Part shown: one piece after another, positions 7,307 to 15,800 of the stretch
How the letters are laid out: every line of letters starts with the position of its first letter
How positions within the stretch are numbered: position 1 is the first letter of the stretch
DNA from: an uncultured Bacteroidales bacterium
Lineage (GTDB): Bacteria > Bacteroidota > Bacteroidia > Bacteroidales > Bacteroidaceae
NCBI GenBank assembly: GCA_902799685.1
Contig: CADCBO010000016.1
Coordinates: 1-52,228, forward strand
DNA: 52,228 nucleotides
Direction: 5' to 3'
Notes under the pieces: model-generated
Seen by the model: the letters and a program-made list of their open reading frames with translations, nothing else
Told to the model about the DNA's origin: nothing
Database searches by the model: none
Program-made: the position numbers and the translations under genes

Positions 7307-8887
7307 ATGAGCAGGAAGAAAACGAATGAAAGACCGCCATCAGCGCGTCAGAAGATGATCAACCTCATGTACATCGTCCTTCTGGCGATGCTTGCCATGA
7401 ACATATCTTCAGATGTGCTGAACGGTTTCACAATAGTGGAGGAGAGCTTGTCAAAAAGCACCGCCAACGCCACTTTGCAGAATGAAGCCGCATACCGTGA
7501 GTTTGCAGCAGCAGACTCCATGAACCACGAGAAGGTGGGTGAATGGTACGCCAAGGCTCTCTATGTAAAGCAGATATCCGACTCGCTTTTCAACTTTGCC
7601 GATGAGCTTAAGAGGCTCATTGCAGTTGAAGCTGACGGTAAGGATGCCGACGTGGACAACATCCACAACAGGGAAGACCTGGAGGCTGCCACACAGGTTA
7701 TGCTTCATCCCACACGAGGCAAGGGCGGAGCATTGTTTGAAGCCATCAACAACTATCGTGAAAGGATACTGGAAATGGTCAACGATCCTACCCAAAGGGA
7801 TATAATAACCAACAATTTCAGTACTGAGGTTCCTGTCAATATAGGTTCATTAGGCAAAAACTGGCAAGAGTACAACTATGAGAACATGCCTGTGGCAGCC
7901 GCCATCACCATGCTTACCAAACTGCAGAATGATGTACGGTACGCAGAAGGCGAGGTGCTGCACACTCTTGTAAACAACATTGACATAGGTGACCTGCGTG
8001 TAAACGCCATAAACGCATACGTTATACCCACATCACAGAATGTGGTACAGGGCAACAGTTTCAAGGCCCGCATCATCATGGCCGCCGTTGACTCTACCGC
8101 ACGTCCTGCCATCTATATTGACGGCAAGAAGATTGACTCGGAGGACGGTTGGTATGAGGTGCCCGCTACCAGAACAGGTGACTACACCCTGTCCGGCTAT
8201 ATGGAACTGAACTCCGGCAACGGTGTGATTCGCCGCGATTTCACGCAGAGCTATTCTGTGGTTTCGCCGCTTGCAACCGTATCTGCCACAATGATGAACG
8301 TGCTCTACGCAGGATATGACAACCCTATCAGCATTTCTGTACCCGGCGTGCCAAGCAACATGATTTCTGCCCGGCTCAAAAACGGTGGCGGCTCTCTGAC
8401 CCGCAGTGGCAACGGATTCATCTGCAAGCCCACAAGCGTAGGCCAGGATGTGGTAATAGCTGTTACTGCAAATCAGGAGGGACGCCAGCAGAGCATGGGT
8501 GAATATACTTTCCGGGTCCGCCAGTTACCGGATCCCACTCCGTTCATAGAATACAAGGATGAGAACGGCAACACACAACGTTACCGTGGAGGCGGTACAC
8601 CCATTTCAAAGAAGAACCTGCAGGCTGCCGACGGCATAGTGGCCGCAATTGATGACGGTCTGCTTAACATAGGATTCCGTGTGCTCAGTTTTGAGACCAC
8701 ATTCTTTGACAACAGCGGTAACGCCGTCCCTGAGATATCCGACGGAACACGGTTCTCAAACCGTCAGAAAAGGGTGTTTGACCAACTGGGGCGTGGTAAA
8801 CGTTTCTATATCCAGCGCGTCAAGGCAATTGGTCCCGATGGCATAGAACGTCAGCTTAACACAGCCCTTGAGGTTATAATCAATTGA
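7307..8887 (+). CDS. gldM: T9SS motor/periplasmic protein GldM/PorM
   Basis: Partner of GldL: a single N-terminal transmembrane helix (about residues 17-38, INLMYIVLLAMLAMNIS) sits in the motor, and a long periplasmic shaft reaches the GldK/N ring. A conserved Arg (R14) precedes the helix. The periplasmic part shows the expected successive domains, including NNFSTEVPVNIGSLGKNWQEYNYENMPV-like text (quoted in part: EYNYENMPVAAAITMLTK), then beta-rich domains ending KAIGPDGIERQLNTALEV. The 526 residues are full length. The stop codon lies inside a run of heptanucleotide repeats that fills the gap to gldN. Confidence 0.94.
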   Translation: MSRKKTNERPPSARQKMINLMYIVLLAMLAMNISSDVLNGFTIVEESLSKSTANATLQNEAAYREFAAADSMNHEKVGEWYAKALYVKQISDSLFNFADELKRLIAVEADGKDADVDNIHNREDLEAATQVMLHPTRGKGGALFEAINNYRERILEMVNDPTQRDIITNNFSTEVPVNIGSLGKNWQEYNYENMPVAAAITMLTKLQNDVRYAEGEVLHTLVNNIDIGDLRVNAINAYVIPTSQNVVQGNSFKARIIMAAVDSTARPAIYIDGKKIDSEDGWYEVPATRTGDYTLSGYMELNSGNGVIRRDFTQSYSVVSPLATVSATMMNVLYAGYDNPISISVPGVPSNMISARLKNGGGSLTRSGNGFICKPTSVGQDVVIAVTANQEGRQQSMGEYTFRVRQLPDPTPFIEYKDENGNTQRYRGGGTPISKKNLQAADGIVAAIDDGLLNIGFRVLSFETTFFDNSGNAVPEISDGTRFSNRQKRVFDQLGRGKRFYIQRVKAIGPDGIERQLNTALEVIIN

Positions 8888-8916
8888 GAATTGAGAATTG
8901 AAAATTGAGAATTGAA
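8882..8916 (+). repeat. Five tandem heptanucleotides AATTGA(G/A) between gldM and gldN
   Basis: Five head-to-tail copies read AATTGAG, AATTGAG, AATTGAA, AATTGAG, AATTGAA. The first copy contains the gldM stop codon (TGA 8885-8887) and the last ends 13 bases before the gldN ATG. Every unit contains TGA. Such short tandem repeats can change copy number by slippage. Here that would change the gldM-gldN spacing and possibly gldN translation, but no coding frame. Confidence 0.85.
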
Positions 8917-8929
8917 AAGTTATGACAAT

Positions 8930-9940
8930 ATGAAAAAGTTAGTAACACTATTTCTTTTCATGACAGCCATGGTGGGTATGAATGCACAGCCCACACGCCG
9001 CCTGCAGGAGCAGCAGGCACAGAAGGAGGCTGAAAAGAGCCCCACTGCAGTGACTCTGACAGATCGCGCCCGCTCACAATATACAGCACAGACAGCTATG
9101 CCTACAGAGCTTACCTGGAGACGTGACATATACCGCGAACTGGATCTCAAGAAAGAGAAAAACGCAGCACTTTACTACCCTGAGGAGCCTTTAGGTGACC
9201 GTGTAAACTTTTTCACACTGGTACTGAACCTTATCCTGGACGGAAAGATAAAGGCATATGAGTATCGTCTGGACGGCAATGAACTGTTCACCCCGGACAA
9301 TGAGCTTGACCTGGAAAGCATGCTTGACAAGTTTTATATCGACTACAAAAAAGATGAGAACGGCAAGTACACTATAGATATTCCAAGTCGTGACATAGGC
9401 AAGTATTATATCAAGGAGAGCAATTATCTGGACAAGCTGTCCAATTACCAGACCAAGGTGACGGCCATCTGCCCTGTGCTAATGCAAGGCGGCTACGGAG
9501 ACAAGCCAACGGCATACCCCATGTTCTGGCTCAACTATGACGAGATAAGCCCCTATCTGGGACAGACACAGGTTATGACCAGCAGCTACAACAATACCAC
9601 GAACATGTCACTGGATGACTATTTTGTGATGCGCCAGTATGAGGGTGAGATTTACAAGACATCAAACCTGCGCAACCAGCCGCTGTCAGAATACTGCGAA
9701 ACCGATTCAGCACTCCAGGCCGAGAGGGCACGCATAGAAAAGCAACTCATAGATTTCCAGAACGGACTATGGAGTGAAACCGGAGAGACTGAGATTCAGG
9801 ACAAGGCTGAAACCAAGGCTACAGCGCAAAAAGAGAAGAGCGCAAAAGAGTCTAAGGAGCCAAAGGAGAAAAAGGAGAAAGCCCCTAAGTCCCCCCGCCA
9901 GTCGGCATCAAGCGGTGAAAGACTCTCGGTTCATCGCTGA
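8930..9940 (+). CDS. gldN: T9SS periplasmic protein GldN/PorN
   Basis: Soluble periplasmic partner of GldK in the T9SS ring. I choose the ATG at 8930 because it gives MKKLVTLFLFMTAMVGMNAQ, a clear signal peptide; an upstream in-frame TTG at 8912 lies inside the heptanucleotide repeat. Family features include the WRRDIYRELDLKKEKNAALY start of the mature core, YPEEP, FTLVLNLILDGKIKAYEY and PMFWLNYDEISPYL. The C-terminal 40 residues are a highly charged Lys/Glu/Ser/Pro tail (AKESKEPKEKKEKAPKSP). That tail looks disordered and is not part of the core fold. Total about 336 residues. A terminator follows. Confidence 0.93.
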   Translation: MKKLVTLFLFMTAMVGMNAQPTRRLQEQQAQKEAEKSPTAVTLTDRARSQYTAQTAMPTELTWRRDIYRELDLKKEKNAALYYPEEPLGDRVNFFTLVLNLILDGKIKAYEYRLDGNELFTPDNELDLESMLDKFYIDYKKDENGKYTIDIPSRDIGKYYIKESNYLDKLSNYQTKVTAICPVLMQGGYGDKPTAYPMFWLNYDEISPYLGQTQVMTSSYNNTTNMSLDDYFVMRQYEGEIYKTSNLRNQPLSEYCETDSALQAERARIEKQLIDFQNGLWSETGETEIQDKAETKATAQKEKSAKESKEPKEKKEKAPKSPRQSASSGERLSVHR

Positions 9941-9967
9941 ACAACAGTTACATATACGCGTTAAAAA

Positions 9968-10012
9968 CATCAGGTTTGCCAAAAAAAATCGGCAGGCCTG
10001 ATGATTTTGTTT
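9968..10012 (+). terminator. Intrinsic terminator of the T9SS operon
   Basis: CATCAGGTTTGCC pairs along all 13 bases (two G:U) with GGCAGGCCTGATG across a ten-base A-rich loop, followed by ATTTTGTTT. It ends the porP-gldN unit. Confidence 0.85.
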
Positions 10013-10021
10013 AAAAAGTGT

Positions 10022-10029
10022 TAACTTTG
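10022..10029 (+). promoter_or_regulatory. Promoter -7 element for the barrel-protein pair
   Basis: TAACTTTG, then C, matches TAnnTTTG and lies 28 bases before the ATG at 10058, directly after the T9SS terminator. No TTTG is found at the correct distance upstream, so it is a -7-only assignment. Confidence 0.5.
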
Positions 10030-10057
10030 CTGCCAACAACCTAAATACCCGCAAATA

Positions 10058-10654
10058 ATGAAAAGAACAAGAATTATCCTGTCTCTTGCATTTATGGCAC
10101 TGCTCATAAATGCAAATGCTGAGACCAGGTTCAATCTTCGCGGTGGTCTGTCACTGGTAAACAATGACATCACCATGATAACAACCGAGAGCGTCCAGAA
10201 TGAGGACAGCTACAGCGGTTTCTTTGTAGGTCCGGCCCTTACAATTGAGGCAGAGCATCTTCTGGGACTGGATTTGGGACTCATGTACCAACAGACTAAA
10301 TTCAAGGTTCAGAACGAGTCCTACAAGCAGGAATTCCTTGAGATACCTCTTTCACTCAGACTCAAGTTCGGTCTTAAGAACGTCAAGGTTATAGGACAAT
10401 TCGGTCCTCAGTGGAATATCAACCTGGGCGATGTCCAGACATTCATTGAAGACGGCAAGGAGATAGAAAGCAGCAAGGTTGTCACCACAGCCAATCTTGG
10501 TGCCGGCGTGAGGCTGTTTGACAAGCTTGAACTTATGCTCAACTTCAATGTGCCATGGGAAGTGGTAGGTGACAACTTTGACGACTTCAACAAGATGGGC
10601 GACCAGATAGGCCATTACAAGACCATACAGTTTGTACTTGGCTGGAGATTCTAG
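10058..10654 (+). CDS. Small outer-membrane beta-barrel protein, PorT-like family (paralogue 1)
   Basis: Signal peptide MKRTRIILSLAFMALLINANA is followed by a 175-residue protein of alternating beta strands ending in an aromatic residue (VLGWRF), as expected for outer-membrane insertion by BAM. Repeated features are RGGLSLVNNDIT near the start, SYSGFFVGPALTIE, and IGQFGPQWNINLGD in the middle. This is the small outer-membrane-barrel superfamily to which PorT and OmpX-like proteins belong; true PorT identity cannot be claimed from sequence reading alone. It shares its plan and several motifs with the next gene 28 bases downstream. Position right after the T9SS operon suggests, but does not show, a link. 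Confidence 0.75.
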   Translation: MKRTRIILSLAFMALLINANAETRFNLRGGLSLVNNDITMITTESVQNEDSYSGFFVGPALTIEAEHLLGLDLGLMYQQTKFKVQNESYKQEFLEIPLSLRLKFGLKNVKVIGQFGPQWNINLGDVQTFIEDGKEIESSKVVTTANLGAGVRLFDKLELMLNFNVPWEVVGDNFDDFNKMGDQIGHYKTIQFVLGWRF

Positions 10655-10682
10655 GATTATTCATTTATAAAGCTATATCGTT

Positions 10683-11342
10683 ATGAAAAAAGCATTTATT
10701 GTATGCAGTCTTGCACTGCTCTCTTTCATTCCCGCATCTGCCCAGTTCAGCTGGGGTCTGCGTGGTGGTGTGAACCTTGTGAACAATGACATTACGGCCG
10801 TCAACGAGAACTCCGCTCTTGATAAGAGCAGTTATACAGGATTTTTTGTCGGTCCCATGGCAGAAGTTCAGATTCCTATCATAGGATTAGGCATCGACGC
10901 ATCTTTGCTGTATTCACAAAAAGGAATGGAACTGGTAGAAGGTAAAGAAATGATGAACCAGTCCCTTTCTGTTCCCGTATATCTGAAATATACATTTGGA
11001 TTGGGCAACGCACTAGGTATTTTTGCACAAGCAGGTCCGCAGTTTGACTATAAGTTGGGTGACCTGAGCAAATCCATAGAGGTTTCCAAAGAAAATGGGT
11101 CCGGAAAAGACGTAAAGGAATATATTCTGAACCAGTATACATGGAGTATCAATGTAGGTGCCGGAGTAAAACTCATAAACCATATCCAGGCTGCTGTTAA
11201 CTACAACATTCCCCTGTCACAGGAAGGATCATACAATCTCTATGAGAATGCCACAGAGGGTAATTACAAAGATGCAGTAGCAGCTGGTAGCGAAGCATTA
11301 AAGGCCAGCACCCTCCAGTTCATCCTGACCTGGACATTCTGA
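10683..11342 (+). CDS. Small outer-membrane beta-barrel protein, PorT-like family (paralogue 2)
   Basis: Signal peptide MKKAFIVCSLALLSFIPASAQ, then a barrel of about 200 residues ending ILTWTF with C-terminal Phe. It repeats the motifs of its neighbour: LRGGVNLVNNDIT, SYTGFFVGPMAEVQ and AQAGPQFDYKLGD. The pair is a tandem duplication that has diverged outside these motifs. An added C-terminal region (residues about 180-205, NYNIPLSQEGSYNLYENATEG) makes it longer. It ends at a strong terminator. Function unknown; binding or a T9SS accessory role are both possible. Confidence 0.75.
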   Translation: MKKAFIVCSLALLSFIPASAQFSWGLRGGVNLVNNDITAVNENSALDKSSYTGFFVGPMAEVQIPIIGLGIDASLLYSQKGMELVEGKEMMNQSLSVPVYLKYTFGLGNALGIFAQAGPQFDYKLGDLSKSIEVSKENGSGKDVKEYILNQYTWSINVGAGVKLINHIQAAVNYNIPLSQEGSYNLYENATEGNYKDAVAAGSEALKASTLQFILTWTF

Positions 11343-11361
11343 TAAACAAAAATACTCTGTT

Positions 11362-11397
11362 AAAAGACCGGTTTCCTGCTGGAGCCGGTCTTTTTTT
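11362..11397 (+). terminator. Intrinsic terminator after the barrel pair
   Basis: AAAAGACCGG and CCGGTCTTTT form a perfect ten-pair stem around a 13-base loop, continuing into TTTTTTT, 20 bases after the stop at 11342 and 18 before the priA ATG. Confidence 0.88.
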
Positions 11398-11414
11398 GTA
11401 CCTTAGCGGTTCCA

Positions 11415-13685
11415 ATGGAACTATATGCCGACATAATACTTCCGGTACCGTTGAACCAACTGTTCACATACCGTGTACCTGCCACTCTTGAACATACCGT
11501 GTTACCAGGAACAAGGGTTTATGTTCCGTTCGGCAAGGGCCGACGCCTGACCGGTTTGGTAATGGGAATCCATGAAAACCACTCTGCACAACATACAATA
11601 AGAGACATCATCGGCATACTTGATGATAACGGACCTTCGGTCCTGCACCACCAGTTACGGCTTATGCAATGGATGTGGGAGTACTGTATCTGTTCGCCCG
11701 GCGATGTTATGAAAGCGGCGCTTCCGGCAGGACTCCGTCCTGATAGCAGCGCGACTGAACACATGTATAAACCTAAATTCTGTACTTTCGTGAGGCTTGG
11801 AAAGAACCTGAGCGAACATATATTATCCCAAGAGATGCCTTCATTCGGGAAGACAGCAGTCAGACAGCAGGAGTTGTTCGGGCGGTTCCTGGAGTTATCG
11901 GGAATCAAGGAGTACGGAACTCAGACCAGACCTGTTACCAAAAGGGCTATGACGGATTTCTGTAAATCCGCATCGGTATTCAGGACTCTGGAAGAAAACG
12001 GCTATATAGAGACATATGAAGTGGAGACAGGACGCCTGCCGGAGTTCAAAGGCAGGGTTTGCCAACCGTCAACGCTGAGTCCTGCCCAGCAAAAGGCTCT
12101 GGAAAGCATCCAAAAGACATTCCTTTCCAAAAAAGTCTGCCTGCTTCATGGAGTGACGTCATGCGGCAAGACCGAAATATACATTCAACTTATACAAGAG
12201 CAGATAAGACTAGGAAAGCAGGTTCTTTATCTGCTACCTGAAATAGCTCTTACAACCCAGATGGAACATAGGCTGCAAAGAGTGTTCGGAAACGACATGT
12301 GTGTATATCACTCGCGCTGTTCCGACAACATCCGGGTGGAGGTCTGGAACAGGCAAACAGGAGACAATCCTTACAAGCTTGTTCTTGGGGCGCGTTCTGC
12401 CGTGATGCTGCCCTTCAGGAACCTGGGACTGGTAATAGTGGATGAAGAGCACGAGCCAAGTTTCAAACAAGAGGACCCTGCCCCACGCTATCACGGCCGC
12501 AACACCGCAATCATGCTTGCATCCATATGCGGAGCCAAAACACTGCTTGGAAGCGCTACACCAGCCCTTGAAAGCTACGCAAACGCCCTTTCGGGCAAAT
12601 ACGGACTTGTAACCGTCACGGAACGTTACATGGGTATGCAATTGCCGCAAATCAATATAGTAGATACAGCCGACCTGCGTCGAAGAAAGTATATGAACGG
12701 CCTGTTCTCACCGCAGCTTATTGAAAACATCAGCATGGCTTTAGACAAAAAGCGCCAGGTCATTCTGTTCCATAACCGCCGCGGATATGCAGGTACTGTG
12801 GAGTGTCCCGATTGCGGATGGGTTCAGAAATGTGACTGTTGTGACGTCAGCCTCACTTTCCATAAGAACGGCAACACTGCAACCTGCCATTACTGCGGAC
12901 GCAACTATCATGTACCTGCAGTCTGCCCTGAATGCGTAGGAAAAAAACTGCGTAACATAGGTTTCGGGACTGAACGGATTGAGGAAGAGGCAGCGGCTCT
13001 GTTCCCTCAGGCACGTATAGCGCGTCTGGATCTGGATTCTGCCAAAAACGGATACGAAAGCATATTGGAAAACTTCCAGGAGGGCAGGACAGACATTCTC
13101 ATCGGGACTCAAATGGTGTCAAAAGGACTGGATTTTGACAATGTAGGCATAGTGGGAATACTTCAGGCTGATTCCATAATGAGTTACCCCGATTTCAGGG
13201 CTACGGAAAGAGCTTTCCAACTTATGGCACAGGTGGCCGGACGGGCTGGAAGGAAAGGAATGCAAGGAAAGGTAATCATACAGACACGACAACCTGACGC
13301 GCCGGTTATAGATATGGTACGTAACAATGACTATACCGGTTTCTACCATAACCAGATGGAAGAACGCAACGCATTCGGATACCCGCCCTACTCACGCATT
13401 GTTACGGCAATAATCAAAGGCCGTGATGCGGATAAGGTAGTAAAGGCTTCTGAGGCCATACGCGACAGGCTTGCTGACCTGTTTGGTTATAGCAGGGTTT
13501 TGGGTCCCGATTCGCCTCCGGTATCAAAAGTTCAGTATCTTTTCATACGACGAATCATAATCAAGATACCGCTTGAGCTGACAGTGGATAAAAGCCGTTC
13601 CATGCTTAACAAAGCCACCTCGTTCTTATCCGACAACCACGACTTCAACGGGATCACTCTCTATTTTGACGCAGACCCACAGTAG
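11415..13685 (+). CDS. priA: Primosomal replication restart helicase PriA
   Basis: 3'-to-5' helicase that reloads the replisome at collapsed forks. The 756 residues contain the N-terminal DNA-binding domain (YADIILPVPLNQLFTYRVP), Walker A GVTSCGKTE at 246-254 (Lys252), the DEEH box at 343-346, and helicase motifs IGTQMVSKGLDFDNV and QVAGRAGR. The zinc-binding insertion has eight cysteines (CPDCGW, CDCC, CHYCG, CPEC). The usual GVTGSGKTE reads GVTSCGKTE here, still a valid P-loop. It is convergent with the HD-domain gene and the two coding regions overlap by 32 bases. Confidence 0.96.
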   Translation: MELYADIILPVPLNQLFTYRVPATLEHTVLPGTRVYVPFGKGRRLTGLVMGIHENHSAQHTIRDIIGILDDNGPSVLHHQLRLMQWMWEYCICSPGDVMKAALPAGLRPDSSATEHMYKPKFCTFVRLGKNLSEHILSQEMPSFGKTAVRQQELFGRFLELSGIKEYGTQTRPVTKRAMTDFCKSASVFRTLEENGYIETYEVETGRLPEFKGRVCQPSTLSPAQQKALESIQKTFLSKKVCLLHGVTSCGKTEIYIQLIQEQIRLGKQVLYLLPEIALTTQMEHRLQRVFGNDMCVYHSRCSDNIRVEVWNRQTGDNPYKLVLGARSAVMLPFRNLGLVIVDEEHEPSFKQEDPAPRYHGRNTAIMLASICGAKTLLGSATPALESYANALSGKYGLVTVTERYMGMQLPQINIVDTADLRRRKYMNGLFSPQLIENISMALDKKRQVILFHNRRGYAGTVECPDCGWVQKCDCCDVSLTFHKNGNTATCHYCGRNYHVPAVCPECVGKKLRNIGFGTERIEEEAAALFPQARIARLDLDSAKNGYESILENFQEGRTDILIGTQMVSKGLDFDNVGIVGILQADSIMSYPDFRATERAFQLMAQVAGRAGRKGMQGKVIIQTRQPDAPVIDMVRNNDYTGFYHNQMEERNAFGYPPYSRIVTAIIKGRDADKVVKASEAIRDRLADLFGYSRVLGPDSPPVSKVQYLFIRRIIIKIPLELTVDKSRSMLNKATSFLSDNHDFNGITLYFDADPQ

Positions 13686-15714
13686 ATTCAGGGTAACTTA
13701 TCCGGGTATGGTACATAGTGCGGAGCTTTTCCTTAAAAGTCTCCTTTACCCTGCCTATCTCCTGCCAGCTTATGGGGCAGTCTTTGAAATAACCCTCCTG
13801 AACCTGTGTATCCACTATCTTGTCAACAAGTCCGCCTATACTCTCTTCAGTATATTCATTCAGACTGCGTGACGCAGCCTCCACGGCATCGGCCATCATA
13901 AGCAGAGCCGTCTCCTTTGAATACGGATTAGGGCCGGGATAACTGAAATCATTGGAATCAGGTTCCTCATCAGGATGCGCCTGTGTATATTTGATATAGA
14001 AATAACGCGCCACCCCTTTTCCGTGATGCGATGCTATGAATCCTCGTATTGATTCCGGCAAACCGAACTTGTCGGCCAGTTCCAGGCCTTTCTCAATATG
14101 ACCTGTAATTATGCGGGCACTCTCCTGTGGGGTAAGCTTGTCATGGGGATTTACGCCGTTCTGGTTCTCAGTAAAGAACGGAGCATTCTCCATCTTCCCT
14201 ATGTCATGATAGAGAGCGGCAGTACGTACAAGCTGAGGATTGGCTTTGATACGCGTGGCAGCCTCGGCAGCAAGTGTGGAAACCTGCATGGAGTGCTGGA
14301 ACGTACCCGGTGCCTTCTCGGCCAGTTCACGCAACAGCGGGTTGTTGATATTGGACAGTTCTATCAGAGTCACATTTGATGTGAACCCGAACAGTTTCTC
14401 TATCACGAACAGCAACGGATATAGAAGCAGGACGATTATGCAGTTGATGGCAAAATAGAGGAAAATCCACGGGTCTATGTCACGGATATTCTCCAGTTGC
14501 GTCATCTGCAGTGCACCCCAGACAAGACTGTATGCCAAAAAAAGCAGCAGACAGGTATGCAGGATCTGCGACCTTTGGGACAATTCCTTAAGTGTATATA
14601 TCCCGGTCAGTCCCGCCATGATCTGGAGCAGCACGTACTCATATGGCATGGAAACTATAAGCGATGTACAGAGAACGAACACCATATATCCGGTGAATGC
14701 CGTGCGGGAATCAAGGAATATACGCAACATAATGGCCAGCATTGAGCAAGGGAACAGGAAAATGCTCCAGTTGGAGTACTGGCAGAACAGTCCCACACCC
14801 ACAGTAAACAGTGTAACGGAACCGAACAGGAAATAGAGGATGGAACGGTTTTCAATATCGTCTATCCTGTATAGGGTCATATATACGAACAGCAAAATGA
14901 AACAGAGCACCACAAAAACCGAACGTCCGGTCCATGTGAGCATCTGGAAGCGTTTGGAAGAATTCTTCTCATTTACTATCTCAAGATAAGAGTTGATAAT
15001 ACTGCTCTTTTCCGAATCCACGATCTCACCCTGATCTATTATCTTCTGGCCTTCAACCACCATGCCCCGATAATGTGAGATCTCATTCAGCTGAGCCGCC
15101 AGATCCGATTCTGAACGGGTTGCATCATAAGAAAGATTGGGACGGATATAGTTGTCCAGATTATGCTGCAGCAGAGTGTAACGGTCATAAACATAGATGT
15201 CGGCATCGGTGACATAACGATAGGCGTCACGTACACTTCTTATGCCTGCAGTCTGGACAAATGAAGAGGTATTGCCCTCATAGACACGGAACAGCTCCTT
15301 GCCCGAAAGAATCTCCTCATCACTTGTTGAGATTATTCCATCCCTGTACACTTTCTCCATACGGCGGCGAATCACCTTGTATGACTCCTCCCAAATCAAC
15401 TTGCTCAAGCTGTCTGCAAAAAAACGGTCAAACTCGGCCAATGCAGACTCGCCTACACCGGCATTACGGCTGAAATAAGGTGCAAATGAAGCCTTTGTGC
15501 TGTCAGCCTCTGCCTGCCAGACTTCATCGCTCTTCTGAATTGAAAAGTTAAAAGGTGCTATAAGCACATCATATGTCCATGGTTTTCCCACAGTGAACTC
15601 ATACCTTTCCTGACGGTTGGCCGGCATGGAATAGACCGTAAGCAGTACGGAAATGACTGACAATATGATAAGCAGGTTCTTATTGCTTTTAATGAAACGT
15701 CTGTCGTCTTTCAT
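13654..15714 (-). CDS. pgpH: 7TM-HD (PgpH-type) cyclic dinucleotide phosphodiesterase
   Basis: Membrane phosphohydrolase of the 7TMR-HDED/HD family; characterised PgpH members hydrolyse c-di-AMP. Visible order: N-terminal membrane anchor (about residues 11-30), a large extracytoplasmic domain (about 35-275), seven hydrophobic helices (about 280-470), then a cytoplasmic HD domain with TFQHSMQVSTLAAEAA, the metal-binding HDIGK (H503, D504), HITGH-type and SHHGKGVARYFY histidines, and SYPGPNP. The 686 residues match the family. It diverges from gltX. The c-di-AMP substrate is inferred from the family and is not visible here. Confidence 0.88.
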   Translation of the reverse strand: MKDDRRFIKSNKNLLIILSVISVLLTVYSMPANRQERYEFTVGKPWTYDVLIAPFNFSIQKSDEVWQAEADSTKASFAPYFSRNAGVGESALAEFDRFFADSLSKLIWEESYKVIRRRMEKVYRDGIISTSDEEILSGKELFRVYEGNTSSFVQTAGIRSVRDAYRYVTDADIYVYDRYTLLQHNLDNYIRPNLSYDATRSESDLAAQLNEISHYRGMVVEGQKIIDQGEIVDSEKSSIINSYLEIVNEKNSSKRFQMLTWTGRSVFVVLCFILLFVYMTLYRIDDIENRSILYFLFGSVTLFTVGVGLFCQYSNWSIFLFPCSMLAIMLRIFLDSRTAFTGYMVFVLCTSLIVSMPYEYVLLQIMAGLTGIYTLKELSQRSQILHTCLLLFLAYSLVWGALQMTQLENIRDIDPWIFLYFAINCIIVLLLYPLLFVIEKLFGFTSNVTLIELSNINNPLLRELAEKAPGTFQHSMQVSTLAAEAATRIKANPQLVRTAALYHDIGKMENAPFFTENQNGVNPHDKLTPQESARIITGHIEKGLELADKFGLPESIRGFIASHHGKGVARYFYIKYTQAHPDEEPDSNDFSYPGPNPYSKETALLMMADAVEAASRSLNEYTEESIGGLVDKIVDTQVQEGYFKDCPISWQEIGRVKETFKEKLRTMYHTRISYPESTVGLRQNRE

Positions 15715-15773
15715 TGTGTAGGGGCTGTTATTATGTTGATTGTAAAAATAAGGCTTTTTAGTGAGAAAATGAT

Positions 15774-15781
15774 TACTTTTG
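15774..15781 (+). promoter_or_regulatory. Promoter -7 element for gltX-waaA
   Basis: TACTTTTG then CAG, a full TAnnTTTG match, 19 bases before the gltX ATG at 15801 in the 86-base divergent gap. No clear TTTG at the -33 position. The implied leader is only about a dozen bases. Confidence 0.55.
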
Positions 15782-15800
15782 CAGCGCTAAAACAAAAGAG

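Noticed and set aside
8882-8916. CRISPR-like or phase-variable frame switch
   Set aside because: The repeat unit is seven bases with no spacers and lies between genes, so slippage cannot shift a reading frame.
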